Below, in pieces: positions 1 through 10,300 of a stretch of DNA of 64,000 nucleotides. The stretch spans positions 2,067,991 through 2,131,990 of the forward strand of contig JAEVLN010000012.1 in the NCBI GenBank assembly GCA_018350325.1. The letters are read 5' to 3'. The position numbers and the translations under genes were made by a program. The notes beneath the pieces are model-generated. The model saw only the letters and a list, made by a program, of their open reading frames with translations, had not been told where the DNA came from and made no database searches. The first letter of the stretch is position 1, and each line of letters starts with the position of its first letter. This stretch comes from Globodera rostochiensis (lineage: Eukaryota > Nematoda > Chromadorea > Rhabditida > Heteroderidae).

Positions 1-109
1 TGAAACTTTAACCAATTTTCTTGACAAAAGTCGTTGTGATGGCGAACTCCCCCCCCTCCCTTTCCGGCAAACCGTTAGAACAACGAAAATAAAAATGTCA
101 AAAAGGTGG

Positions 110-1293
110 TCAAATTAACAATTCCTTCCTGCATCTCGCCTGAATCGCAGTGTCCGCCTGAGACCGAACAATTTCTTCAACAGCGACTTCTTCTCTGATA
201 AGGCGCAGCTGAAATTGCATTTTCAATAATTAAATCGGTGCCCTCCCCGCGAAAGGCACTTGAAAAAAAAAAACAAAAATAACCGCAAAAAAAAAAATTA
301 CATTTGTCTTCACGGTTTTCAACGCCGACATTTTGTTCGGCAAGTTGTCTTTGCACTGGTCAAAAGTGGCGCTGTTTTCCTGAAGACATCGGTGCAGCAA
401 ATGTTCCCGCATTTTTCGCATTTCCGCGAGCTGTAAAGAAAATGTTGTGAATATTACCCCCCTAAAGTCGAACATTTGGAAAAATTGCCAACAAAATATA
501 AAAAGGAAAAAATAGACCCCCTAATAATCGATTTTAAAAAGCAAAATCCCTAAGAATCGAGTTCCCCGCCCCCCCCCCCCCCGAAAATTTTTCTTGGCTA
601 CGCCACTGGTAATCAATCAATCTCGGTAATAGTTAAGTTTGTGGGCCCCATTCTTGAAAAAAAAAATTAAAAAATGTCCAAAGTCGTGAAAAGCGTGTTT
701 CTGGGGGGTTTTCGGGGTCGTAGAATCCGAATCCGACCTACATTGCGACCAATTCCGAACCCCGAACCCGATTTCGAACAATTTTTCCAAAATTTAAAAT
801 TTTCCAAAAACTTTTCACGACTTTGACATTTTTTAATTTTTTTTTTCAAAAATGGGGCCCACAAACTTAACTATTACCTCAATCTCAATATTGTACAATC
901 AATCAACAATAATCAATCATATCTTTCAGGTCGGAGAAACCGAAAATTGGGTAAGAAGGGGGCGGGTGGGCCAGCCCAAACCAATAAAATTGGAAATACG
1001 CAACTTTTTTTTTCTAAACGTTTTTTTCTTTTCTTTTTGTTAACTGACACTTTTTTGGATGTCCTCACAAATTCGCTGCTTGTCCAACTTTTTGGAGAAC
1101 GATTTGGTGGGCAACTCGCAGTTCAGTCGAAGAATGATTTTGTCCTCGTCTGCTCTCAGTTTGTCGATGACGCGCTAAAGCGAAAACAAAATGATAAAAA
1201 ATTGCTAAATTAATTTAAAAAATAAAGAAAAACCTTAAATTCTCCCATGTCCCGGCAAAGGAATGCGTCACTGTCACTGGTAATAGTGCCCAT
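110..1293 (-). CDS. MIX23: MIX23 (CCDC58) mitochondrial intermembrane-space protein
   Basis: Four exons on the minus strand (1234-1293, 1049-1174, 302-430, 110-208) join in frame to a protein of 137 residues, close to the roughly 144 of human CCDC58/MIX23. The order of conserved blocks follows the family: an N-terminal Cys (FLCRDMGEFK), a stretch like the human LNTTVP...SF segment (LNCELPTKSF), then Cys-containing helices QRICEDIQKS, HRCLQENS and finally EEIVRSQ...QARCRK. MIX23 is known as a cysteine-motif protein of the intermembrane space that supports protein import. The start was chosen as the only ATG opening the first exon. Its start lies 189 bp from the divergent IFT70 start. Intron 431-1048 holds a foldback element. 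The assignment rests on remembered family alignment rather than a search. Confidence 0.8.
612..892. mobile_element. Foldback/MITE-like element with ~70-bp terminal inverted repeats
   Basis: The left arm (about 618-688: GGTAATAGTTAAGTTTGTGG, GGCCCCATT, an A-tract, then AAAATGTC...AAAGTCGTGAAAAG) is repeated as its reverse complement at about 812-886, with only a few differences. The 120-bp centre contains runs such as CCGAACCCCGAACCCGATTTC. It lies wholly inside a MIX23 intron. There is no transposase reading frame, so it would be non-autonomous. A clear target-site duplication was not identified. Confidence 0.75.
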
Positions 1294-1482
1294 TTAAAGA
1301 ATCTGTTTGAAACGCAATTTAAGCAACGAATTGAAATTGGTTTTGGTTGCCATGACAACAAATAACAATAAATGTGTAATTCAATGTATTTAAATACTTA
1401 GAGGCCGGTGTAAAAGGACCGGAGTCCGGTTAGGGTTTTTAAGGGTAAGGCTTTTCCGGGTTTATAGCCCTTGAAGAAATTA
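1294..1482. promoter_or_regulatory. Divergent promoter region MIX23 / IFT70
   Basis: This 189-bp segment separates the two start codons of the head-to-head genes. It contains the X-box at 1346-1359 and a short palindromic stretch around 1418 (GGACCGGAGTCCGG). No clear TATA box could be assigned. Confidence 0.6.
1346..1359 (+). promoter_or_regulatory. X-box (RFX/DAF-19 site) upstream of IFT70
   Basis: The sequence GTTGCCATGACAAC fits the nematode X-box consensus (RTHNYYWTRRNRAC) at all 14 positions. It ends 123 bp before the IFT70 start codon, in the usual window for DAF-19-controlled ciliary genes in C. elegans. Confidence 0.85.
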
Positions 1483-4400
1483 ATGTCATTTCTGCCGATC
1501 AAAGACGGCGAATTCACCAGCACCATTTATGGCATGGTCAGTTTTGGCACTTTTTCGTTTAAATTACAGGAATATGTAACGTTTTTTTTTATTATTGTTC
1601 AGATCAAGGAAAACAAATTTGCCGACTCAATACGCGTTTTGCAGTACGAATTGCAGCGGAACCCAGAGGTCTTTCACAATATTAATTATTTATTTATTTA
1701 AAAATAAAAGTATTTTCAGTCACGCGCCGCACTTTCACTTTTGGGCTATTGTTATCAGCACATTCAAGGTCCAAAACAGGACTATGAAAGAGTTTTTTTA
1801 AGCAAGTTTAGCGCCTAATAATTTGTTAAGTCGCTCTGTTTAAGCTAATGTAAAGTTTCGCGGCGCATCACAGCGCCGCGGGAGAAAATAAATTTAAATT
1901 TTATTTTATTTAATTTTGGCATTCTGTTAATTAATTAATTATTTTAAAGCTCGGCGGGAAAAGTACGGCATTCCCTCCGGGCACATTAATTTGGACCAAC
2001 GGGATTTTTAACGGATCGGGAAAAAGGCGTGAATCCCGGTCCCGCTAAGTTTTGAATTCCCGTTCCCGGGAGTGTTTTTTACCGGGCTAATGATTAAAAA
2101 GAAGAATTCAGACTTCATTATGGCCGCGGAATGCTATGAGAAGCTTAGCGAGCTGTACCCGCAGCACGTCGATTACCGCCTTTACCATGCACAAGCTCTC
2201 TACAACGTTTCCTCTCCATGCAAAAATTCTCTTTTTCATGATTTCTTTTTGTCTCATTAAATAGGCGTTCATGTTTCCTGAAGCCGTTTCTGCACTTGCG
2301 CTGGTAATCAAATGGGGGAAAAGGTCGTCCGTCTCCGAGTTGCTCAACGCGTTCAGATAAACGAGCCGAAAATGGAGTGCAAAGCGGTAAAACTGGACGC
2401 CGCCATCAAATATCGCGAGGAGGACGTGGAGAATGCACGCATTTTGGTGGAGCAGTTTGACGGCGAAGACCCGGACATGGAAGTCCGTTTTATGCAAATT
2501 GTTGCTATACAATTTTAGGTGACCGTTCCTTTAAGGTGAACATGGCCTGTCTCGACTACAAGGAGGCCAACTTCGACGGGGCACTGCGCCGTTTCACCGC
2601 CGCAATGGCCCAACAGAGAGTGGACGAGTCGCCGGGCTCCCAAAATCAACTGACTTATGCCATCGCGCTTTGTCATTACCAAATGCACGACTTTCCCCAA
2701 GCACTCCAAATGGTCGGCGGAAGGGAAAATGGGCGGAGCCTTTGCTTTCACGGGTTTCAGATCACTGAAATCATCAATCGTACCGTCAAAGATCACCAGG
2801 GTGGGCATAATGGGGGGGGGGTGCCATCGATCACCAGGGTGGGCATAATGGGGGGGGGCCATCGATCACCAGGGTGGGCATAATGGGGGGGGGGGGTGCC
2901 ATCGATCACCAGGGTGGGCATAATGGGGGGTGAAGTCCAAAACTGCTGGAGGCTGAATTTGTTCTGTATCAGTTTATATCGTAAATGTTGTGCAGAACTC
3001 GGCGTGGGCATGGGCTCCGAAGTGCCATTCCGTTCCGTTGGCAACACTTTGCTGTTGCACGAAAGTGCCGTGGTGGAAGCGTGCAACCTGAAATTTGCCA
3101 TCGAATATCGAATGAAGAACTGTGAATTCAATTAAATATTACCCCCCCCCCCGCCTCAACTTGAAATTTTGGCAAAAAGTGGATGCAGCGGCGGAGGCTT
3201 TGTCGGATTTGCCTCCCCGGATGGAAGAGGAGTTGGACCCGGTCACGCTGCACAACCAGGCAGCCCCCCCTCCCCCCCCCCCCAAATTTCCACGACTTTT
3301 AAGGCTTTGGTCAGCGTTGAGAGCAATTTAGCGGACAGTTTTTCCAAACTGCAATACCTTCTCGGCAACAATCCGTGCCCGCCGGAAACATTTGCCAACC
3401 TTTTGTTGCTTTATTGCAAGTGCCGTGCCGTTTTTTTGTTTTTTAGAATTCATAAAACTGTGACATTTATTTGCAGATACGAATATTTCGATTTGGCCGC
3501 TGATGTTCTCGCAGAAAATGGTCAAACAATTCCCTCCCCCCTTTTCCCCAATAAAAATTTGCCTTTTTAGCCCATTTAACGTACAAATTGCTCACCCAAG
3601 TAAAGCCGCTTCTTCTTTTGCCACTTTAATTTGTTCTTTTTCAGTACCAATTCGACTATTTGGACGCGTTGATCACCCAACAGTCGTCCGACAGCGAAGC
3701 GTACGCCAAATTCGATGCGTTGACAGTGAGTCGGTTGAACGCGCTTCGCAAGAGGCACCAGAAGCTGCGGGTGATTGTTTTGGACTGTGTGAATTGAGAT
3801 CGAACCGATCGAGATTCTCGATCTTAATCTCGATCGGTCCTCAAGTCCGATCTCTAGTGTGAATAACGGCTTTTGGCATAAATGTGCCATCTTTTTGTGT
3901 GGACAGGAAACGCGTGAAGAGGACAACAACGCGCGGGCCCTCCAACGCGCGGTGGACGCGGTGGAGACGTGTCTGGACGAGTTCCTGCCCACGCTGATGG
4001 CCCAGGCTAAACTGCTCTGGGACAAAACCCAATGGGCCCAAATTGAGCGTCTCTTTCGACGCTCCGCCGAATTTTGTCACGGCAACGAAACGTGGAAGCT
4101 GAACCTCGCGCACACGCTGTACATGCAGGAGAAGTACAAGGAGGCCAGGCGAGAATTTTTGGATGGTGCCGTAATCGGAAGAGCGATTTGAACGATTCCA
4201 TTCCCGCCAAATACTCTTTCGTCCCAAGCCGTCCAATTGGAGACGTATGCGCAATTTTCCTCCAATTTCAGTGATTGTTACGCCCCGTTGGTCCGCGCAA
4301 GCTTTGATCAGGTGATGTTTGGAGTTGATCCCCCAAGGGGATTGTGATTTGAATTTAATTTGTCCCTCCAGTTATTGGATGTTTCGGCCGCCGTTTTGGC

Positions 4401-5323
4401 CAATTTGTGCGCTTGTTACGTCATGACATGTTCGTAGACCGTTCCTTTTTTTTGAACTTTAATTTGTTCACCCAAAAAAACATTTTGATCTCTGGTCAGC
4501 TAGCAACGAAGAGGTTTCTGCTGCTGTTTTTTGCTTTAATGGGGGCCAATGTTAGCACTTTTTGCAGGCCGAGGAAGTGATGCGGCGAGTGGAGCGCGAG
4601 GAAAATGCCCAGCCGACGAGTCGAAAGTTATTCCATCTCTCAATTATTATAAGTTTTTGTTAATGCCCATAAAGTTCATCTCCCCTCTCCCTTTCTCACA
4701 ATCTCGTCATCGGCACGTTGTACTGCTCGAAGGGCAACTACGAGTGGGTTTTGTGCAGAGAATATGAATCTGTCCGGTTCGGGGTTATGCCGGTTTTAGG
4801 TTCGGCATTTCCCGGATTGTGCGCGCCTTGGAGCCCTGTGAGAAGAAGTTGGGCGTGGACACCTGGTTTTACAGCAAACGATGTGCGCGGGTGACTCGGT
4901 TGGACGTGTTCATTTCGTCCCGGTTTTCTGTAGGCATGGCTTCCATGTTGGAGAACATTGCCCGTTGCGTAATTGAACTTCGTGACGAAAGTGCCCAACT
5001 GACTGAACCTTTTCCCGGGGGATTCCGATAAAATTTCTTTTTAAATTTGTTCAAATTCAGTGCTTTTGGATTGTCTCCATTTTTTGGAGTCATGCGAAAG
5101 TTTGTGCAATTATTTAAAATATTTAAATTTCGATTGCCGCCGCCTCCCCCTTTTAGTGCACGGCCGGGAAATTGTGACGGACGTCCAAATGCTCGGCGCG
5201 CGGGCCGGCGAACTTCCGCGAACGGTTTCGCATGAAGTTGGCGCCGATTTTTGTTGTTCCCGGCACAAATTACGCGTTAAGGCGCGGCTGCTCCGGGCAC
5301 TGTTACTCCAAATCATGGACTGA
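1483..5323 (+). CDS. dyf-1: IFT70/TTC30 (DYF-1) intraflagellar transport protein
   Basis: A TPR-rich subunit of the IFT-B complex, which carries cargo along cilia; in worms it acts in sensory neurons. Twenty-four exons join to 1,992 nt (663 codons plus stop), matching the family length of about 660. Exons: 1483-1536, 1603-1668, 1720-1768, 2112-2206, 2265-2303, 2357-2482, 2536-2712, 2761-2800, 2996-3121, 3180-3259, 3304-3419, 3477-3520, 3571-3599, 3645-3770, 3907-4148, 4272-4311, 4372-4429, 4500-4513, 4568-4648, 4700-4743, 4800-4882, 4934-4990, 5061-5099, 5157-5323. Near-identical family blocks include ELGVGM, RSVGNTL, EEELDPVTLHNQA, YEYFDLAADVLAEN, VLANLCACYVMTS and KKLGVDTW. Two introns are GC-AG, one appears to be AT-AC, and exon 18 has only 14 nt. 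The first ATG of the conserved DGEFT exon was taken as the start. Confidence 0.93.
2790..2935. repeat. Tandem repeat copying an IFT70 splice donor
   Basis: A unit of about 38-40 bp (CATCGATCACCAGGGTGGGC followed by ATAAT and a G-run of varying length) occurs about four times. The first copy overlaps the 3' end of exon 8 (ends 2800) and the first bases of the intron, so each later copy carries the same CAGG/GTGGGC donor-like junction. Confidence 0.9.
3795..3855. repeat. Short palindromic dispersed element, copy A
   Basis: Related to the copies at 8576-8643 and 62676-62737. Shared blocks are ACCGATCGAGATTC at the left and GGTCCTCAAGTCCG at the right, flanked by short inverted ends (GAGATCG / CGATCTC here). 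It lies in the IFT70 intron 3771-3906. Confidence 0.75.
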
Positions 5324-7363
5324 ACCGGCTGAACTTCACTCAGTCCAACCTCCAAGGACTGAACTGACTGAACCTCCAAACGCACATTTACTCACCAATT
5401 TTGTGCCCACTTCACATTCATAATCCCTCCCCCCACAAAAGAGGACACAAATTCATCATTTCATTGCCATTCTCTGGGGGTTTGGAGTTGGAATGGACAG
5501 CGCCGATAGGCATGGACCGGCTAACCTTTTGTCCGATGGTCAGAAGCCGAGTACGGTCCGGCGGACTCGGTAAGGGATTAATTAAGCAAATTTGTCTCTT
5601 CCCCTCCGGCGTTCCGTCCATGTCTCTCTGCTCGCGTCTTCGCCATTTTCTCCTCAGATTCAAAATTGTGGAAAGCATTCAAATTTATTCGAACGACGCA
5701 ATGCCTCCCCCCGAACTGCTCCATCTCCTCCTCTCCATGGACTTTGTTGTTGTTGTGGTTATGCCTTGGCAGCCGCCCGTCGCCAAAGGGCACAAGTCGA
5801 ACGCCGGAAGCAATCTTTCCAATCCGTAGACTATGCGCACATTTGGCGGGTCGATTACAACAGAAAAATGAGACTTTAAAAGCGGAGACTCTTTAAATGG
5901 AAATTGGCCAATGTTTAATTAAATCCGTTTTTTATTCCTTTGCTTTGAAATGCCATTTTAGTCCGTACAAATGCATTTTTTGCCGGTTTTTGAGAGAAAA
6001 TTGTAAATATTATTATGGGAACAATAAACAAACAAAAAGTAACGGGGCCAGAAAGTATGCAATTGGTCGCATAATTGTGGGAGAAGTCGAAGGGATGGGA
6101 AAGGGAGGCAATTCATTCGAATTTTGACGCCGCAGGGGAAGAAACAGTGGCGAGAGGGGCAGAGACGGCGAGAAACCACCAACCAAATTATTTACGCTGC
6201 AGGGGAAGATGCGAGAGGGAGAGAGAGCGAGAGAGGGAGTTGAGTTTATATTCAACAGTGATGCAGAGGAAGAGACAGACAGAGAGGGAGTGAGAGACAG
6301 AGAGAGGGCAGACAAAGAGACAGAGGAAGAGAGCGGATAGACAAAGAGGGAGACAGAGACAGGGAGAGGACAGACAAAGAGACAGAGGAAGAGAGAGGAT
6401 AGACAAAGAGGGAGACAGAGACAGGGAGAGGGCAGACAAAAGAGGGAGAGAAAGAAAGAGGGAAAGAGCGAGAGAGAGAGAGAGAGAGAGTGAAGTGATT
6501 GAGCCTTTGCTGCTGCATCGGTTGAATGGGGGGGGGAGGGGGGGGGGGGGGGAGTCTTTCCCCAATCTTTCGATTCCTCGGCCACTTCCTCCCCCATCAC
6601 AGCACTTCCAAACATAACACAACGGCGGCGGCGGCAGCAGCTAAAAACAAAGTCCTTTTGCTGTACGCAATTGAATAGGGAAAGCACAAAAAGAGGGGGG
6701 GGGGGGGGGAAACAGCGGCCCCTCCCCCCGGGGGGAGGGAAACAGCGGCCCCCCCTTTTACCCAATCTTTCTCTGTGGCCAAAAGCTGTTGTCGCCGTCG
6801 CCCGCCGCTTCTCCGCTTTCTGTCTTTCCGCCCGCCCGCTGTTATATATGGCCGATTTGGTGCCGCCGCCGCCGCCGGCGTCGCCGCCGCCGCTGGTTCT
6901 GTTGCTATTTTGGGCGTTTCCCATTAAATGCACCCGCCGCCCATTCCCTCCCAACCGCCCGCCCCCCCCCCCCGCCGGCGTCGTTTCTTTTCTTTTTTCT
7001 TTTCTGTCCATTTGTACCTACAAAAAGACTGGGGGGGGGGGAGAGAGAACGAATTGGCGAGAGATTTGAAAACACTTTTTGCCCCCCGGCGAGCCGCGCG
7101 CACGCGCGGCCGCGCAAAAATTTTACACTGTCACTTTATCCCACACGCGTTTTTAATTATTCCCCCGGGGGTGGGGGGGGCTTTGGCGAGATTTGCCGTT
7201 TTACGGGGTCATTCTGCTGTTGGATTATTGTGCACTTTCTAATTGAGAGTAATTAATTGATTAAAATTGATTGATTGATTGTGTCTGTCTGTCTGTCCGA
7301 TCAGTTTGTTCAGCAACAGAATCCAAAAGAAAACCCAAACTTTTGTTCAACAATTCTTTCTGA
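5324..7363. other. Intergenic region and HDAC upstream DNA, low complexity
   Basis: No convincing coding exon was found in these 2 kb. From 6205 to 6495 there is a purine-rich GAGA/GACAGA microsatellite, followed by poly-G runs (6530-6550, 6697-6710), GCC-rich repeats and poly-C. Long open frames here encode only Ser-Leu or Pro repeats from the low-complexity DNA. Part is probably HDAC promoter or 5' UTR. Confidence 0.6.
6205..6495 (+). repeat. GA / GACAGA microsatellite
   Basis: An imperfect purine-rich simple repeat of GAGAGA and GACAGA units upstream of the HDAC gene. It resembles GAGA-type promoter-proximal DNA, but a function is not shown. Confidence 0.85.
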
Positions 7364-10300
7364 ATGGAGGAAGGCGGTTTGCCGCCGGTGACCGCGCCCA
7401 GCTCGGCCACTGCCGACTGCCCCCAACAGCACCACCAGCAGCAGCAACAGCAAGCAGTTCAACCCACGGGGAACGAAGCACCGCTTGACGACGGGCTGTC
7501 CATGTTGCAGGAGGTCCAATCCCAACCGAACAGCTGATCCCTTCCCGATCAATAGGACAAAAGATAAAGCACTTCTTCCGAAGAGTTTGGGCGAAATTAC
7601 TTTTGAATTTTATTTTTGAAAGAAATTTCCAGCGGGTAGCTGTAATTCCAGTTAGGTACTTTCCATTCAGTTTTTGTTTGTCTTTAGCTCTACCAGCGAC
7701 GCCATGCCGAACTGCTCGCACAGTTTCAGCAGTCCCAGAGCATTGCCGAGCAGGACTACTTGCTCAAGTTGCAGCTGCTTCAGTCCGCCTTGCCGGCTGC
7801 CGCGGCGATGGTTGTACTGCAACAGCAGCAAATTGCCGCCTCGCCCAACGTCGCCTCGCAGCAGCAGCAGCACAGCCAGCAACGTCCGCTGCTCGCCTCT
7901 CTGGCGCACACCAGCAGCGAGCAGTCCACCGAAGAGTTTGACGTCGCAGCGCAACAGCAGCAAAGTCAGCAGCAGCAACAGCAACAGCAAACGTGCAGTT
8001 CGGTGCCGCTGGCCAAGGAACACCCCGCCGGCGGAATTGCAGTGACGGCGCGCAACCGACGCACCTTTTCCGGCTCGGGCCAAACCATTTCACAACACAC
8101 GCGGGACCGTCTCAAATCCATGTGATCCTCAAATTTGATTTTTGCTTTTAATGGTCATAAAAGTGCTGCCCGACCCCTCGGGGGTTGGGGCGAGAATGTC
8201 CCCAAAATGTCGGGAGTTGGGGGCCCAACCTGCATAAACTTCCGTATCATCATTTAGGATTGCTTGCAAAAAGCAAAAGCAGCGTCTGCACAGCTCCAGC
8301 TCGGCCGGCTCAACATCGAACATTGCGGCGTCGGTCAACGGCGGCACGGCCAACTGGGGCCGGGCGCATGGCGCCAACTCGGAGCTGAGTCTGCTGGGGG
8401 GGGGCGGCGGCGGGACGGACCCGAACGGCGGCGGTGCGATGGCCATGTCGATGGTCGCCGCCGCCGCCTCCTCACATTTCGACCAGAGGTTTTGTTTTTT
8501 TCGAGCACTAAAATGTGGGGGGCGGCGCGAATTCGTGGGGTTTTTTAAGTCGGGGGCCTCTTCAGATTAGAGATTAGAGCACGGACCGATCGAGATTCTC
8601 GTCTCGAACTGAACGTTTCGGTCGGTCCTCAAGTCCGGGCTCTACTTCAGATTCCTGCCCTACCCGCATCCGGTGAGACACAACGCGGAAAACAACATGG
8701 CGAACGCCTCCAACAACTGCGACTACAACAACATATCGCCGACGGACTTCCAGCTGCGCAAAGTGAACAGCGAGCCGAACCTAAAAATGCGCATCCGCGC
8801 GCGCCTTCTGAACAAAGGGTCAAGCCCGCAACAGCACCAGCAACCGCCCGCCAACTTCTCCCACTCACAGCCACATTCCGGCACATTGCCTCCTCCCCAA
8901 CAGCAACAACAACAACAGCCGCCGCCGCCGCCGCAGGGGTGGGGGGACGCCGCGGGCGATTTGCAGAATTTTTTTTGAAGGTTCAGACCCGACAGCACAA
9001 CAGCAGCAAACCATCTGATCGTCGAACAGAAGCATCAGCAGCAACATTTGGTTACGCCGAGTTCGGCGGCGGTCAGTGCCGCCGCCATCGACGCGACGGC
9101 ACTGCTCCAACAGGCGGCCCAGTCAGCACAGCAATTGGCCGCCGCCGCAGCGGTGACCACCTCCAATTTGATGATGCCATCGCCGTCGCTGCCCAATTTG
9201 CCGATGACCGCCACGCTCGGCCTGAAGGGCGGTGGTGGGACGGACAGAGGCGGCGCGTCGGGGACAGAAACTGGCAGCAGCAGCAGCACCACCAGCGCAG
9301 GAGGAGCTCAACAGCAGGACGTGCTCAACTTGTTGATGCAGAACCCGTTCATGCACTTCCTGTCCATGCCGTCACTGTTGAGGAGCGCTCAGCTGCTGCC
9401 ACCCAACTCGATGTTCGACCCGCCCCAGCAACAAATGGTCGAGGCAGCTCAAAATGTCTCAGGTTTTGACACCCCCCCCCCCCCGGCGTCTTTAAAATGC
9501 GCGTTCAGGCGGTGCCCCAACGCCGGGGGCGCATTTGCAACGGACGGTTCGTTTCGACAATCGCAGCACGCCGATGTCCATTGGTTATCCGAGTCTGTTG
9601 AAGCAGCAACTGCGCGATTTGGTGCTTCGTCGCAAATCGCTGGTCCGAGAGGAGCCCGAGGACGACACAATGATGGACTTCAGCAACAATCGGACAGCCC
9701 AACCGGGCAACGAGTCATTGCTGGTCAGCAACCAGCTCAAGTCCGGTAAGGGGAGAAGCCCAGTTTCTGTTAAACGCAGGCCAAATGCTTCCCCAAGGCA
9801 TTGCCTACGACCCGTCGATGGCCAAGCACCAGTGTTTATGTGCCGAGAACAGCAACCACGTCGAGCACAGCGGCCGCGTGCAGTCCATTTGGGCCCGACT
9901 CGTCGAGAAAGGGTTGGCCGCTGTCTGTGAACGCGTCACGTAAACAGAAACAGAACCTTTTGGATGAATGTGACGCCATGTTTTTAGAGGTTCGGAAGGC
10001 TCCGCTCGAACTGCTCCGACTTGTCCACTCGCCCACTTATGTGACCTTTTTTGCGGTTTCGCCCACCGCCTGCCTCAAAATGGACCCGGCGGAATTGCCT
10101 CTGAAGAGTTTTGTGCAGGTGAACCAACCAACTTTAAACAGTTTATTACCCTTTTTCAGTTGCCCTGCGGTGGCATCGGCGTGGACTCGGACACGTACTT
10201 CAACGATGCGAGCACCCAAACGGCAGCCAAAATGGCTGTTGGAAGTTTGGTTGAACTGTGCTGCCAAGTGGTTGAGGGCAAACTGCGAAACGGCGTGAGA

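Noticed and set aside
5401..5829. 142-residue plus-strand open frame after IFT70
   Set aside because: No conserved segment, composition like non-coding DNA, and frames on both strands are open. Not supported as a gene.
6013..7011. 332-residue Ser/Leu/Cys-rich open frame on the minus strand
   Set aside because: It reads the GAGA/GACAGA microsatellite and G-runs. There is no conserved block, and all alternative frames are open too.
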